From Brucella pseudogrignonensis (GTDB lineage: Bacteria; Pseudomonadota; Alphaproteobacteria; Rhizobiales; Rhizobiaceae), in contig NZ_JAVLAT010000002.1 in the NCBI RefSeq assembly GCF_032190615.1, forward strand, positions 124,001-188,000: a DNA stretch of 64,000 bases, given 5' to 3'. The notes under the pieces were generated by a model. That model was not told the DNA's origin. It worked only from the letters and a program-made list of their open reading frames with translations, and did not search any database. Position numbers and translations under genes: made by a program. Positions 9,281 through 18,013 of this stretch are shown here, piece after piece. The first letter of the stretch is position 1; each line of letters opens with the position of its first letter.

Positions 9281-10651
9281 TTGAGCACTGAACGCATCGA
9301 CGGTCAGGAGCAGCCATATTGGCCTGCCGGACCGTTTAAAATTCGTCTGCCTTTCGTTCATTATAAATTCGAGTGGCCTGATTATTGTCAGGGTTTGCTG
9401 ATGTGTGCGGTCGATCTGGCCGCCATTCCATTGATGGCAGAACTGCTGGGCATGCCATTTGAAGTGGCGCTAGCAGTCGTCGTTCTCAACGGCCTATTTT
9501 ACCTTACCCATCACCTGCTTGGTGATCCGGTTGTTCCGGGTTGGATCACACCAGCCGTCCCGCTCATCATGGCTTATTGCGCCACCTTCCCTGAAGGTCC
9601 GGAGCGGGTGCACGCACTTGTTTCATTCCAGATGACATTGGGGCTATTGTCGATATTGATCGGCGCGACGGGTATTGCCAATCGCGTTATCGCGGCCATA
9701 CCGCAAGCCATTAAATCTGGTATCATCATCGGCGCAGGCTTCGCAGCGGTCATTTCCGTTTTCAAGATCGGTGGGAACTTCGATATTTTCCCGTTCACCA
9801 TCGCAATCTCAATCGGCCTGTGCTTTTACCTGATGTTCTCGCCGCAATTTGCTCGCCTCTCGCGCAACGGTGGTATTTTCGGCCTGATCGGCAAGCTTGG
9901 CATTCTGCCTTGCATTCTACTCGCCGTTGTTATCGCCCCATTGTTCGGCGAAGCCAAATGGCCAGAATTCCAATGGACGATCTCGTCACCTGATTTCACG
10001 ACACTCTGGCGCGAATATACGATCTTTGGCCTTGGCCTGCCGCCACTCTCGATGTTCTTGACGGCTCTGCCAACTGTGCTTGCAACCTACATCGTTCTCT
10101 TTGGCGACGTATTGAAAACCAAGTCAATTCTCAGCGAAGCTCAGCTTCATCGCCCTGATGAAAAGATCGATTACAACGCCAATCGCGCACATCTCGTTTT
10201 TGGAATGCGCAACACCGGCATGTCTGTGCTCGGTCCTGATGTTACCATGTGCGGACCCGTATGGGCTGCGATGCAGGTCGTTATCTGCGAACGCTTCTCC
10301 AAGGGTAAAAAATCTATGCACTCGATTTTCGGTGGTGCAGGGTCTTTCCGCTGGGGAACCAATACCGGCCTGTTTCTGATGCCCATCGTTACGCTCGTGC
10401 AGCCGATCCTGGGCGTCGCACTCACCCTGACACTACTCATTCAGGGTTATGTTTCGGTGCGCATCGGCGTGATGGAAGCCCGTTCGCAGCGAGATCTCGG
10501 CATTGCCGGTGTTACCGGTGCGGTTTTGGCAACACGCGGCGCTGGCTGGGCTTTTGCAACGGGCGTTGTTCTCTGCCTGCTCATTTATGGCCGCGATTTT
10601 TTCAAGGGCGAAACTGACAGCACTTTCGTCAAAGACCAAAAGACGAAGTAA
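9281..10651 (+). CDS. NCS2-like (xanthine/uracil permease superfamily) membrane transporter
   Basis: This membrane protein of about 456 residues has roughly 12-14 hydrophobic segments. Features resembling nucleobase/ascorbate (SLC23/NCS2) and related SulP-fold carriers include paired glycine-rich stretches such as AIKSGIIIGAGFAAVISVFK and a conserved region with GMRNTGMSVLGPD near residue 305. I call the start at TTG 9281, with GGAG at 9270-9273, because the longer frame from 9236 lacks a ribosome site. It follows the iron-type alcohol dehydrogenase and may import its substrate. The substrate is unknown. A terminator follows immediately. Confidence 0.7.
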   Translation: MSTERIDGQEQPYWPAGPFKIRLPFVHYKFEWPDYCQGLLMCAVDLAAIPLMAELLGMPFEVALAVVVLNGLFYLTHHLLGDPVVPGWITPAVPLIMAYCATFPEGPERVHALVSFQMTLGLLSILIGATGIANRVIAAIPQAIKSGIIIGAGFAAVISVFKIGGNFDIFPFTIAISIGLCFYLMFSPQFARLSRNGGIFGLIGKLGILPCILLAVVIAPLFGEAKWPEFQWTISSPDFTTLWREYTIFGLGLPPLSMFLTALPTVLATYIVLFGDVLKTKSILSEAQLHRPDEKIDYNANRAHLVFGMRNTGMSVLGPDVTMCGPVWAAMQVVICERFSKGKKSMHSIFGGAGSFRWGTNTGLFLMPIVTLVQPILGVALTLTLLIQGYVSVRIGVMEARSQRDLGIAGVTGAVLATRGAGWAFATGVVLCLLIYGRDFFKGETDSTFVKDQKTK

Positions 10652-10658
10652 AAACATG

Positions 10659-10695
10659 AAAAGCCCCTTTCAAGCAAACAGGAAGGGGCTTTTAG
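10659..10695 (+). terminator. Rho-independent terminator after the permease
   Basis: AAAAGCCCCTT at 10659-10669 pairs with AAGGGGCTTTT at 10683-10693 around a 13-nt loop. It sits 8 bp after the permease stop and can act in both directions, also closing the minus-strand ialB-like transcript. Confidence 0.85.
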
Positions 10696-10726
10696 AAATT
10701 CTCTGCTGACACGGTAAGAAAAAGCG

Positions 10727-11323
10727 TTAACGTATCCCAGAAAGAGCAAGTTCTAAACCTGCGAATGAGGTCTTAAATGCAAAATTATCAGCAACTGATC
10801 CATCATCAAAAATAATACCAACAGAAGCAGATTTTTTAATCGCTGCACGTAAACGTGGACCAACGTTCTGATAGGCAACACATACATTTTGATCACATTT
10901 ATCTATCTTTACATGCACAATATTCCCACCGTCATCCAGCCCCAGATGAATCATCTTCCCCACTCCCGACTGAGGTGGTGCGCGCAGAATAAAAAAAGAG
11001 TGTCCATTCTGACTGGCAGCAAGTGACCAACTAAAAACATTGGCGCCACTACTATCAATAATATTCTGTGTTACATTACATATGCGCAACTTCGTTTTGA
11101 GGTTTTCATCACAAATCAAGGTCCAGTTTGGAAATGGCTCTATAATTCGCCGATACTGCCCAAGAGAAACACCTGACGGAACTTGAACATCTGATGGCTT
11201 AATTCTGTAAGATGTCTCTTTTGAAACTTGCGTTGTCGTTTCAGTTGCGGAGGCGTTGCCCACGACAAAAAGAGCTGATAACGCCGACAAGTACACCGAT
11301 AAGATATCAGCTCTCTTAAACAT
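10727..11323 (-). CDS. Invasion-associated locus B (IalB) family protein
   Basis: This 198-residue secreted or envelope protein has an N-terminal signal peptide (about 26 residues, ending near NASA). The mature part carries IalB family features: FPNWTLICDE near residue 70, a following cysteine in RICNVTQ, and a KIDKCDQNVCVAY pair near 140-150, giving conserved cysteines likely to form disulphides. IalB in Bartonella is linked to erythrocyte invasion, while many alphaproteobacterial paralogues have unknown roles. The gene starts 10 bp after the YadA-like adhesin stop codon, so the two are almost certainly co-transcribed. Confidence 0.85.
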   Translation of the reverse strand: MFKRADILSVYLSALSALFVVGNASATETTTQVSKETSYRIKPSDVQVPSGVSLGQYRRIIEPFPNWTLICDENLKTKLRICNVTQNIIDSSGANVFSWSLAASQNGHSFFILRAPPQSGVGKMIHLGLDDGGNIVHVKIDKCDQNVCVAYQNVGPRLRAAIKKSASVGIIFDDGSVADNFAFKTSFAGLELALSGIR

Positions 11324-11333
11324 ACGACCTCCT

Positions 11334-12758
11334 TTAGTTGAATGTGTAGCTTACACCGCCACCCATACCCCAATGATGACCGGCATTCGTTGCAGCTACA
11401 TTAAGTCTAATACGCTGGTTCTCGCTGGTGTAGCCAAGACCCGCAGCGAAGGCGCCCTCTCCACGCCATGCACCACCACCAATGGCCGCACTCAATTTCC
11501 CTGGACGATCATCATACCGCAGGGACGATGCAGCGAGGCCGATAGCTGCCGCTTGCCGAGCTTCCTTCTCCACATTGTCAACACGACCTGAAAGCATGGA
11601 TAGCTTGTCATCCATTCGATGATCCATATCTTTCAACACATTATCCGTATATGACTTGGCGTCTTTTAACGTCTCCGTCGATTTAATGTCAGCATATGAA
11701 TGAGCGTCCTCTGCCACCTTTTTCAACTGCCGTACATTGGTTACATCCAAATCTGCGGAACCATCAGAAATATTATGAATTGCGACAGGTGAATTGGGAT
11801 CGCCGCCTACAGGAGTTATGCTATTAGAATTCGTGCCATCGGGGTTAGGATCATATTTGACTGATCTTTTTGAGACATCCTCTAACCCTGCCATTCTGTC
11901 ATTTAAATTATCCAAACGGTGGTTCACAGCACCGAATGTGTCTCCAATATTGTGATACTCTCGACCGCCAATGTTATAAGTTGGAGCACCAATACTGCCA
12001 TCAGAGTTAAAAGTGGAACCGCCTCCAAGAAGTGAAGCTAAACCACTGCCGAATGTTTTGAACTGATTATTGACCGTTGTTACTGCTTGATTGGTGGCAT
12101 AAAGCTCAGAGCCGTTTACTGCGTCTGTTGAATCCTTTCCAATTCTACCTGCCGCAAGATTTGTGAGCGTTCGTTCCTTGCCCTTAGCCCCAATAGAAAC
12201 TGTACTATCCGGTGCAGAACCTGCGAAGTTATAATCCACTCCATTAAGTTTAGTACCACTTGTAGCTACGGCAGCGGAAGTCTGAGAGCCAGCACCCAAC
12301 GCAACACTGCCTGGGTTAGACGCATTTGAGCCAGTCCCTATCGCTATAGCATTGTATGAATCTGTAGACACCGAAGCTCCACTTCCCAGCGCAAGCCCAC
12401 CGACACTGTCTGCTTTTGCATTCGCCCCAAAAGCGGATGAATTAACTGCGTTTGCTTGAGAGTTGTATCCAAAAGCACTCGCGCCTTGTGCTAAAGCATG
12501 AGAGCATCCCCCAACAGCTGTGGTAAAGTGGCCAAGCGCCCTTGCAGCATTTCCATCTGCCAAAGCGTATGATCCCTCCTGTAGCGATGCAGAATCATTA
12601 CAACCTAAATCAACCGAGTCACTCGCTAGAGTTTTATTTTCACTGACTTGGCCTGCAAAGCCAACACCAATAGGCAGCCCTAGTATAAAGTACGCTCCCC
12701 CCAATAGAAGTATATTTTTTGTACAGGCTGTACGGTTATATTCGCATTTAACAAACAT
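11334..12758 (-). CDS. YadA-type trimeric autotransporter adhesin
   Basis: This 474-residue type Vc secreted adhesin has a hydrophobic signal region at about residues 15-36. A head of degenerate 14-residue YadA repeats spans about 50-165 (for example GNAARALGHFTTAVGG, SAFGANAKADSVGGLALG). A neck motif AAGRIGKDSTDAVNGSELYA lies around 200-220, followed by a heptad-rich stalk and a C-terminal 70-residue YadA anchor ending in GGGVSYTFN. Trimers of the anchor form the outer-membrane pore that exports the head. It is shorter than typical Brucella BtaE and closer to BtaF in architecture. The 155-bp upstream region is extremely AT-rich. Confidence 0.93.
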   Translation of the reverse strand: MFVKCEYNRTACTKNILLLGGAYFILGLPIGVGFAGQVSENKTLASDSVDLGCNDSASLQEGSYALADGNAARALGHFTTAVGGCSHALAQGASAFGYNSQANAVNSSAFGANAKADSVGGLALGSGASVSTDSYNAIAIGTGSNASNPGSVALGAGSQTSAAVATSGTKLNGVDYNFAGSAPDSTVSIGAKGKERTLTNLAAGRIGKDSTDAVNGSELYATNQAVTTVNNQFKTFGSGLASLLGGGSTFNSDGSIGAPTYNIGGREYHNIGDTFGAVNHRLDNLNDRMAGLEDVSKRSVKYDPNPDGTNSNSITPVGGDPNSPVAIHNISDGSADLDVTNVRQLKKVAEDAHSYADIKSTETLKDAKSYTDNVLKDMDHRMDDKLSMLSGRVDNVEKEARQAAAIGLAASSLRYDDRPGKLSAAIGGGAWRGEGAFAAGLGYTSENQRIRLNVAATNAGHHWGMGGGVSYTFN

Positions 12759-12913
12759 GAATCACCCCTTTAATATTAAAAATTACATTTTTATTGAAAA
12801 CTAATTATTTTGAAAAAAACATGCCAATTTGTTTTTAGCACTTTATAATTTTTAAAAAAATGAATGATAGCAATATATTGCAATCAATAATATGAATCTA
12901 ATAGGAGTAAAAA
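12759..12913. promoter_or_regulatory. AT-rich divergent promoter region of the adhesin and CDF genes
   Basis: The region is far richer in A and T than its surroundings, with long A and T runs at 12800-12860. It serves the divergent adhesin and cation-efflux genes. Such tracts are often bound by silencing proteins (MucR or H-NS-like) in Brucellaceae virulence genes, but no specific site is claimed. Confidence 0.5.
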
Positions 12914-13840
12914 TTGCGTAGTGAACAATATATTCTTCAAGTATCTATAGCGGTTACTATTTTTGTCGCAGGCTTCGGTGTCATCTTTGGCCTTTTGTCT
13001 GGCTCATTTTCTATTGTCTTCGACGGTGTTTACATGTTTGCCGATGCCGCCATGAGCGGGCTTGCGCTTGTTGTCGCGCGTCTGATTGCTTTATCTGCCC
13101 TAGCGGAGCCTCCGAGCGGAAAGTTACGAGATCGCTTCACAATGGGATTCTGGCATCTCGAGCCGATGGTTTTAGGCCTCAATGGGATCATGCTGACAGG
13201 GGTTGCGATCTATGCGCTTATCAATGCTATTGGCAGCCTTATGCATGGCGGTCGCGATCTCGAATTCAGTTACGCGATTTTTTACGCAATCGTTGCGCTA
13301 GTTGCCTGCCTCGGCATGGCTTGGTTTGAAACACGTGCCAATCGTAAGCTGAAGTCAGACTTTATCGCGCTCGATGCAAAAGCATGGATTATGTCAGGTG
13401 GCATTACGGCAGCGTTACTTATCGCGTTCTCCATTGGCTATGCGATTCAGGGAACACAATTCGACTGGATAGCACCGTATATCGATCCCGCAGTGCTTGC
13501 ATTGGTTTGCCTTGCCATCATCCCAATGCCGATTGGAACGATCAGACAAGCGCTGGCCGACATGCTGCTCGTGACACCACTTGATCTTAAACAGCACGTC
13601 GATGAGGTTGCGAAACAGGTCGTAGAGCGCAACGGCTTTAAATCATATCGCGCTTATGTCGCCAAAGTCGGGCGTGGCAAACAGATTGAACTCTATTTCA
13701 TCGTGCCAGCAGGCCAACCGGCAAAGAAGCTTGAAGAGTGGGATGCATTGCGCGATGAAATTGGCGATGCTCTTGGCGGCGAAGGCCCAAATCGGTGGCT
13801 GACGATTGCCTTCACCACCGATATAGAATGGGCCGTCTAA
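12914..13840 (+). CDS. Cation diffusion facilitator (CDF) family transporter
   Basis: This 308-residue inner-membrane protein has about six membrane segments followed by a cytoplasmic domain from roughly residue 215. The second helix carries the CDF-type FDGVYMFADAAMSG motif near residue 37, whose aspartates line the metal site. Family members exchange Zn, Mn, Fe or Co for protons; the metal is not evident from the sequence. The start is a TTG with AGGAG five bases upstream. Confidence 0.85.
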   Translation: MRSEQYILQVSIAVTIFVAGFGVIFGLLSGSFSIVFDGVYMFADAAMSGLALVVARLIALSALAEPPSGKLRDRFTMGFWHLEPMVLGLNGIMLTGVAIYALINAIGSLMHGGRDLEFSYAIFYAIVALVACLGMAWFETRANRKLKSDFIALDAKAWIMSGGITAALLIAFSIGYAIQGTQFDWIAPYIDPAVLALVCLAIIPMPIGTIRQALADMLLVTPLDLKQHVDEVAKQVVERNGFKSYRAYVAKVGRGKQIELYFIVPAGQPAKKLEEWDALRDEIGDALGGEGPNRWLTIAFTTDIEWAV

Positions 13841-13861
13841 TAAGCAACCCATTTGAACGCG

Positions 13862-14299
13862 TTAGTGAATGGTCGCAAGCACTGTATCAAGGCGTTTCTG
13901 AACAGGCTTGGGCTTCTTCGCAGCGACTATTTGCTCAAGATTGCTAGGATTATCACCAACCGTAATCAGTGCGACCATGCCCATTGAGTAATGCGGTGTG
14001 CATTTGACAAAATAGGCACCCGGCTCGGTAACCGTCAGTGTATAATTCTCATTGATCTTGCTTTTAAAGGGCTCAACGCCTGCCGGGATCATATCCTTGA
14101 TCGACTCGACATTGTGGCCCTTATCAATCGGCATGAAGGTGATTGTATCGCCCGGTTGTGCCTTCACATAGGCAGGTTCAAAAACCATCGCGCCAGCCTC
14201 GCCTTTATTAAGCATATGAACCTCAAAGTTCTCGGCAAAGGCGGGAACGGCCGTCAGAATGCAGAGGCTCGCGGCGGCAGAAACGATAATCTTGCGCAT
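13862..14299 (-). CDS. Pseudoazurin (periplasmic blue copper protein)
   Basis: This 145-residue precursor has a 22-residue signal peptide cleaved after AFA. The type I copper ligands are all present as H62, C100, H103 and M108, corresponding to mature H40, C78, H81 and M86 of known pseudoazurins. Pseudoazurin carries electrons to copper nitrite reductase or other periplasmic reductases during denitrification. I chose the ATG at 14299 because upstream residues precede the signal peptide. A perfect FNR/NnrR-type box lies about 95 bp upstream. Confidence 0.95.
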   Translation of the reverse strand: MRKIIVSAAASLCILTAVPAFAENFEVHMLNKGEAGAMVFEPAYVKAQPGDTITFMPIDKGHNVESIKDMIPAGVEPFKSKINENYTLTVTEPGAYFVKCTPHYSMGMVALITVGDNPSNLEQIVAAKKPKPVQKRLDTVLATIH

Positions 14300-14394
14300 C
14301 TCAATGATCTCCAAAGAGCTAGCTTCGGTGGCATCGAAATGATGCCCTGCAAACCAGCCTGACGGAGCCATAAACCTGTCGTTTCACACTCTCC

Positions 14395-14408
14395 TTGATT
14401 AAGATCAA
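14395..14408. promoter_or_regulatory. FNR/NnrR-type box upstream of pseudoazurin
   Basis: TTGATTAAGATCAA is a perfect TTGAT-N4-ATCAA dyad, the recognition site of the CRP/FNR family regulators that act under low oxygen or nitric oxide. It is placed for activation of the pseudoazurin gene. Confidence 0.85.
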
Positions 14409-14494
14409 AGGACTGAAAAAATGCTGATCAAAGCTGTCATATAATATTCATTCAGCAACACTGCATCACGCGAATCCATGCTCAGATGTCAATT

Positions 14495-14510
14495 TTAACC
14501 ATTCGTTAAC
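14495..14510. promoter_or_regulatory. CtrA-type box 1
   Basis: TTAA-CCATTCG-TTAAC matches the full CtrA recognition site (TTAA-N7-TTAAC). It lies in the 427-bp region between pseudoazurin and the BacA-like transporter, 217 bp before the transporter start. Confidence 0.75.
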
Positions 14511-14647
14511 TGTGTTTTTTGGGTCACGGACATTGAGACAACGCCATACATCCCCAACTTGATCAGCTTGAATAATCAAATATTTTCAGCACGTTGAGAT
14601 ATGTTTCAAATTCAGCTCGCAAATGTGATCGCCATTTATGTTGACTA

Positions 14648-14663
14648 TTAACACTTCGTTAAC
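14648..14663. promoter_or_regulatory. CtrA-type box 2
   Basis: TTAA-CACTTCG-TTAAC is a second full CtrA-type site, 64 bp before the transporter start and therefore in promoter range. The two sites share the CTTCG/ATTCG spacer end and the same orientation. Confidence 0.8.
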
Positions 14664-14726
14664 CACAGTTTGTTGCAATTGGTTACATAGCGTTATCGCA
14701 AGCATAGCATTTGGAGCAGGTACGAA

Positions 14727-16622
14727 TTGGAAGCAGGTCGGCAGATAGAAAAGCAGTCCCTCGGCAAGGGGAACAGCACTGCCGTTTCACAGATGACCTC
14801 CTTTTGGGGTTTAATGCGTGCATACTGGGTGTCAGACCGCTGGAAAGAAGCGTGGGCACTGACCGCTGCGATCTTTATCTTCACAGCCTTTATCAGCAAA
14901 ACGACGGTTTGGGTTGCTGAAGCTTCAGGCCATTTGATGAACTCCATTGTCAATGTGAAAAGCGCACCGGTTCAGAACCCATTGCTGGCCATTGCAATGA
15001 ATGCTGGTGTGCTGATCCTGTTGATGCTGGGCAAAGACGTTCTGCTTGTCGGTTTCCGACACCTTCTGTCGACCACCTTGCACCGTAAGTGGCGCAAGTG
15101 GCTCAATGATAGTTTTTCTGACGCGATGCTTGATCGCAACCACACCCATTTCCATCTGCAACAGGGGAAAGGCGCAAATCTGCCCGACAATGTAGACCAG
15201 CGCCTGCAAGAGTCCATCAAGGGTATGACTGGTGGAGCCATAGGCCTCGTCATGGGTATCGTCGGTGTTGTGCTTTCAGCATTTTTCATCGGCCAGAAAT
15301 TACTGGAAATATCGACCGAGGTCAGTGGTCTTGAGTTTCTCGGTTCCTATGGCGGCGCCGTTTTGGCCTTTGCCGCGATCATCCTCTATGTACCAATCGG
15401 CACTTTCATCGCGATCAAGATCGGTCGTCAGCTGGAAAGACTCAACCTCGGCATGCAAAAGGCTGAAGGTTCCTATCGTGGCGAGTGGACGACGTTGCTG
15501 CGTCGCAGTTTCCAGATTTCTGCTTCCGAAGGCGAAGCTGTGCAACGGTCAGTTAACAAGCGGCTTTATAAAGATGTTGACGGCACATGGAACAAGCTCA
15601 ACCGTTTTGACGCTGCTTATCTCGCGTTCTCTCAGGCTTACGGCTTCATGTCGAACCGCATCATCGCCTATATTCCAGGTCTCGTGCCCTATATGAGCGG
15701 CGCCGTGAGTTTCCGTAATTATGTGACAGGTGCCGAACTTGTAGCGGCCATGATCAATGATTGCTCTTGGTTCATTCAGGTTATGCCTGCTATTGCCAAT
15801 CTGCGTGCCAATGCCGGTCGCGTGATGGGGCTGGCACAAGCAATTGAAGCGGTGCAAGAACCGGCAGCATTTTATGCGCGTTCGGGTGTAAATGGTTTCA
15901 ATTTTTCCACGCAGCATCAGCGCTTTGGTCTTTCAGTCCATAATCTGGCACTGATGCAGGGGCCAGATACCGAAGTGCCATTCTTGCGTTCAGGCGTAAT
16001 CAATATCCGCGCCGGAGATTGGGTTTATATGCGCGGTGAATCAGGCTCTGGCAAAACGTCCTTCATTAAGGCACTGAATGGTCTTTGGGCTTATGGCACG
16101 GGAAACATCATTTTCCCTCAGAAAACAAAATCTATCTACACGCCACAGGAAGCAAAGTTTCCCAACGTCTCTTTGAAACAACTTGTCAGCCTGCCGGAAG
16201 ATGAAGACAACTTCAACGATCTGGCTGTCGCTGCCGTGCTGCATGAGGCAGGGCTTGGTGAGTTTATCCTGCGGATGAATGATGCAGATGCAGATGGCTC
16301 TGCATGGGACATGGTGCTGTCCGGCGGTCAGAAGCAGAAGATTATGCTGGCGCGACTTCTGTTGCACAAGCCATCGGTAATCTTCCTCGATGAAGCAACC
16401 GGCGCGCTCGATCCTACATCGAAGATGCGGTTCCACACAGCGCTTAAAACACGCTGCCCGGGTGCAATTGTCATTAGCATCATGCATGAGGAAAAGCTGC
16501 CCACGCTCGAAAATGGCGAGAGCGTCTATTCGCACGTGCTGGAAATCCAGAACGGATATGTTTCGCTGAAACCTGTTGACCTTGCTGGAGAGCCATACGT
16601 TCCCCTAATCGCAGCAGAGTAA
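14727..16622 (+). CDS. SbmA/BacA-like ABC transporter with fused ATPase (BclA/ABCD type)
   Basis: This 631-residue half-transporter fuses an SbmA/BacA-type membrane domain (residues about 20-390) to an ABC ATPase domain. The ATPase shows Walker A GESGSGKTS near 436, signature LSGGQKQK near 530 and Walker B VIFLDEAT near 550. Homologues such as BclA and BacA import peptides and affect very-long-chain fatty acid content of lipid A in Rhizobiales. The annotated start is a TTG with GGAG 10 bases upstream; an ATG at residue 23 (MTSFWG) is an alternative. Two CtrA boxes precede it, suggesting cell-cycle-linked expression. Confidence 0.9.
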   Translation: MEAGRQIEKQSLGKGNSTAVSQMTSFWGLMRAYWVSDRWKEAWALTAAIFIFTAFISKTTVWVAEASGHLMNSIVNVKSAPVQNPLLAIAMNAGVLILLMLGKDVLLVGFRHLLSTTLHRKWRKWLNDSFSDAMLDRNHTHFHLQQGKGANLPDNVDQRLQESIKGMTGGAIGLVMGIVGVVLSAFFIGQKLLEISTEVSGLEFLGSYGGAVLAFAAIILYVPIGTFIAIKIGRQLERLNLGMQKAEGSYRGEWTTLLRRSFQISASEGEAVQRSVNKRLYKDVDGTWNKLNRFDAAYLAFSQAYGFMSNRIIAYIPGLVPYMSGAVSFRNYVTGAELVAAMINDCSWFIQVMPAIANLRANAGRVMGLAQAIEAVQEPAAFYARSGVNGFNFSTQHQRFGLSVHNLALMQGPDTEVPFLRSGVINIRAGDWVYMRGESGSGKTSFIKALNGLWAYGTGNIIFPQKTKSIYTPQEAKFPNVSLKQLVSLPEDEDNFNDLAVAAVLHEAGLGEFILRMNDADADGSAWDMVLSGGQKQKIMLARLLLHKPSVIFLDEATGALDPTSKMRFHTALKTRCPGAIVISIMHEEKLPTLENGESVYSHVLEIQNGYVSLKPVDLAGEPYVPLIAAE

Positions 16623-16803
16623 CCCACGACAATGAGATTTGCGAATTTTGGTTCATTCTAGAAAGCTTATCCGAACAGCGTTGGCTGCGCGGTAAAAAAT
16701 ACTTACCAGTATATAACCAGATAGAATGATCGGCTCTTCCAGTCGCGTTTATAAACTGTAACATGCGCGGAATAGAGTTTACCGAATCCGACATTCCTCA
16801 TTA

Positions 16804-17859
16804 ATGGACGCAGCAATGACCTACATTCCAGATCCGAAACGCTATGACTCGGCTGTCTTTCGCCGTGTGGGTCGAAGCGGCTTGAAACTTCCCGCTATCT
16901 CTTTGGGCCTTTGGCACAATTTTGGTGACACCACGACGCTTGATCGCCAGCGTTCGATCTTATTCAAAGCTTTTGATCTTGGTATCACGCATTTTGATCT
17001 CGCAAATAATTACGGCCCGCCTCCGGGATCTGCGGAAATCAATTTCGGGCAGGTTCTGAAACATGATCTGGCCGCTTATCGCGATGAACTAATCATCTCA
17101 ACCAAGGCTGGCTGGGACATGTGGCCGGGACCATATGGAGCCGGTGGTGGTTCACGCAAAGCATTGCTTTCAAGCCTCGATCAGAGCCTGAAGCGCATGG
17201 GTGTCGATTATGTCGATATCTTCTATTCGCATCGCTTCGACGCGCATACACCGCTTGAAGAAACCGCTGATGCGCTCGCGTCCGCCGTTCGGCAGGGCAA
17301 AGCGCTTTATGTCGGCATATCCTCTTATTCCGGCAACAAGACCCGCGAAATTGCGCGTCTGCTTGAACAGCGTCAGGTACCACTGCTGATCAATCAGCCA
17401 TCCTACAATCTATTCAATCGCTGGATTGAAAAGGACTTGCTGACAGCAAGCGACGAAGTCGGCTCTGGCATCATTGCCTTCACGCCGTTGGCACAAGGAT
17501 TGCTGACCAATAAATATCTAAATGGTGTGCCGGAAGATTCCCGCGTCAACCGTCCGGGCGGTCACTTCTTGCAAGAAGCGCATCTGGCGCCTCAAAACAT
17601 TGAGCGGGCAAAAGCGCTTAACGAAATCGCAAAGCGTCGTGGCCAATCACTGGCACAGCTGGCGCTTGCCTGGGTGCTCCGTGATCCACGTATTACCTCA
17701 GCACTAATCGGCGCCAGTTCTGCAAAACAGGTTGAGGAAAACGTTGCTGCCCTCAACAATCTGTCTTTCACAGCAGAAGAGCTGGCAGAAATTGACCGTT
17801 ATGCGGTTGAAGGCGGCGTCAATCTTTGGGAAAAGCCTTCCCACGACGAAGCAATATAA
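16804..17859 (+). CDS. Aldo/keto reductase, L-glyceraldehyde 3-phosphate reductase (YghZ/Gpr)-like
   Basis: This 351-residue NADPH-dependent oxidoreductase of the AKR superfamily begins MDAAMTYIPDPKRYDS and shows RRVGRSGLKLPAISLGLWHNFG typical of the YghZ/Kv-beta (AKR14) subgroup. The catalytic tetrad is visible: D in THFDLANNYG, Y of that segment, K in ISTKAG and H in FYSHRFD. The subgroup reduces L-glyceraldehyde 3-phosphate and methylglyoxal. The start at 16804 or 16816 cannot be distinguished. A strong terminator follows. Confidence 0.9.
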   Translation: MDAAMTYIPDPKRYDSAVFRRVGRSGLKLPAISLGLWHNFGDTTTLDRQRSILFKAFDLGITHFDLANNYGPPPGSAEINFGQVLKHDLAAYRDELIISTKAGWDMWPGPYGAGGGSRKALLSSLDQSLKRMGVDYVDIFYSHRFDAHTPLEETADALASAVRQGKALYVGISSYSGNKTREIARLLEQRQVPLLINQPSYNLFNRWIEKDLLTASDEVGSGIIAFTPLAQGLLTNKYLNGVPEDSRVNRPGGHFLQEAHLAPQNIERAKALNEIAKRRGQSLAQLALAWVLRDPRITSALIGASSAKQVEENVAALNNLSFTAEELAEIDRYAVEGGVNLWEKPSHDEAI

Positions 17860-17877
17860 ACAAATATATGAATACAT

Positions 17878-17908
17878 AAAAGGCCGGCTCATACTCGGCC
17901 TTTTTTTG
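17878..17908 (+). terminator. Rho-independent terminator after the aldo/keto reductase
   Basis: AAAAGGCCG and CGGCCTTTTTTT flank a 9-nt loop at 17878-17907, ending in seven T residues. It is 18 bp after the stop codon. Confidence 0.88.
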
Positions 17909-18013
17909 ATAAGAATATGATCTTCATTGTCATAAGAAAATAAAGCTACTCTTAGCTGATTTTTGAGAAACCATTTTCTTGTTGAACCTATTCGTCTGCA
18001 TCATCATTCAAAA

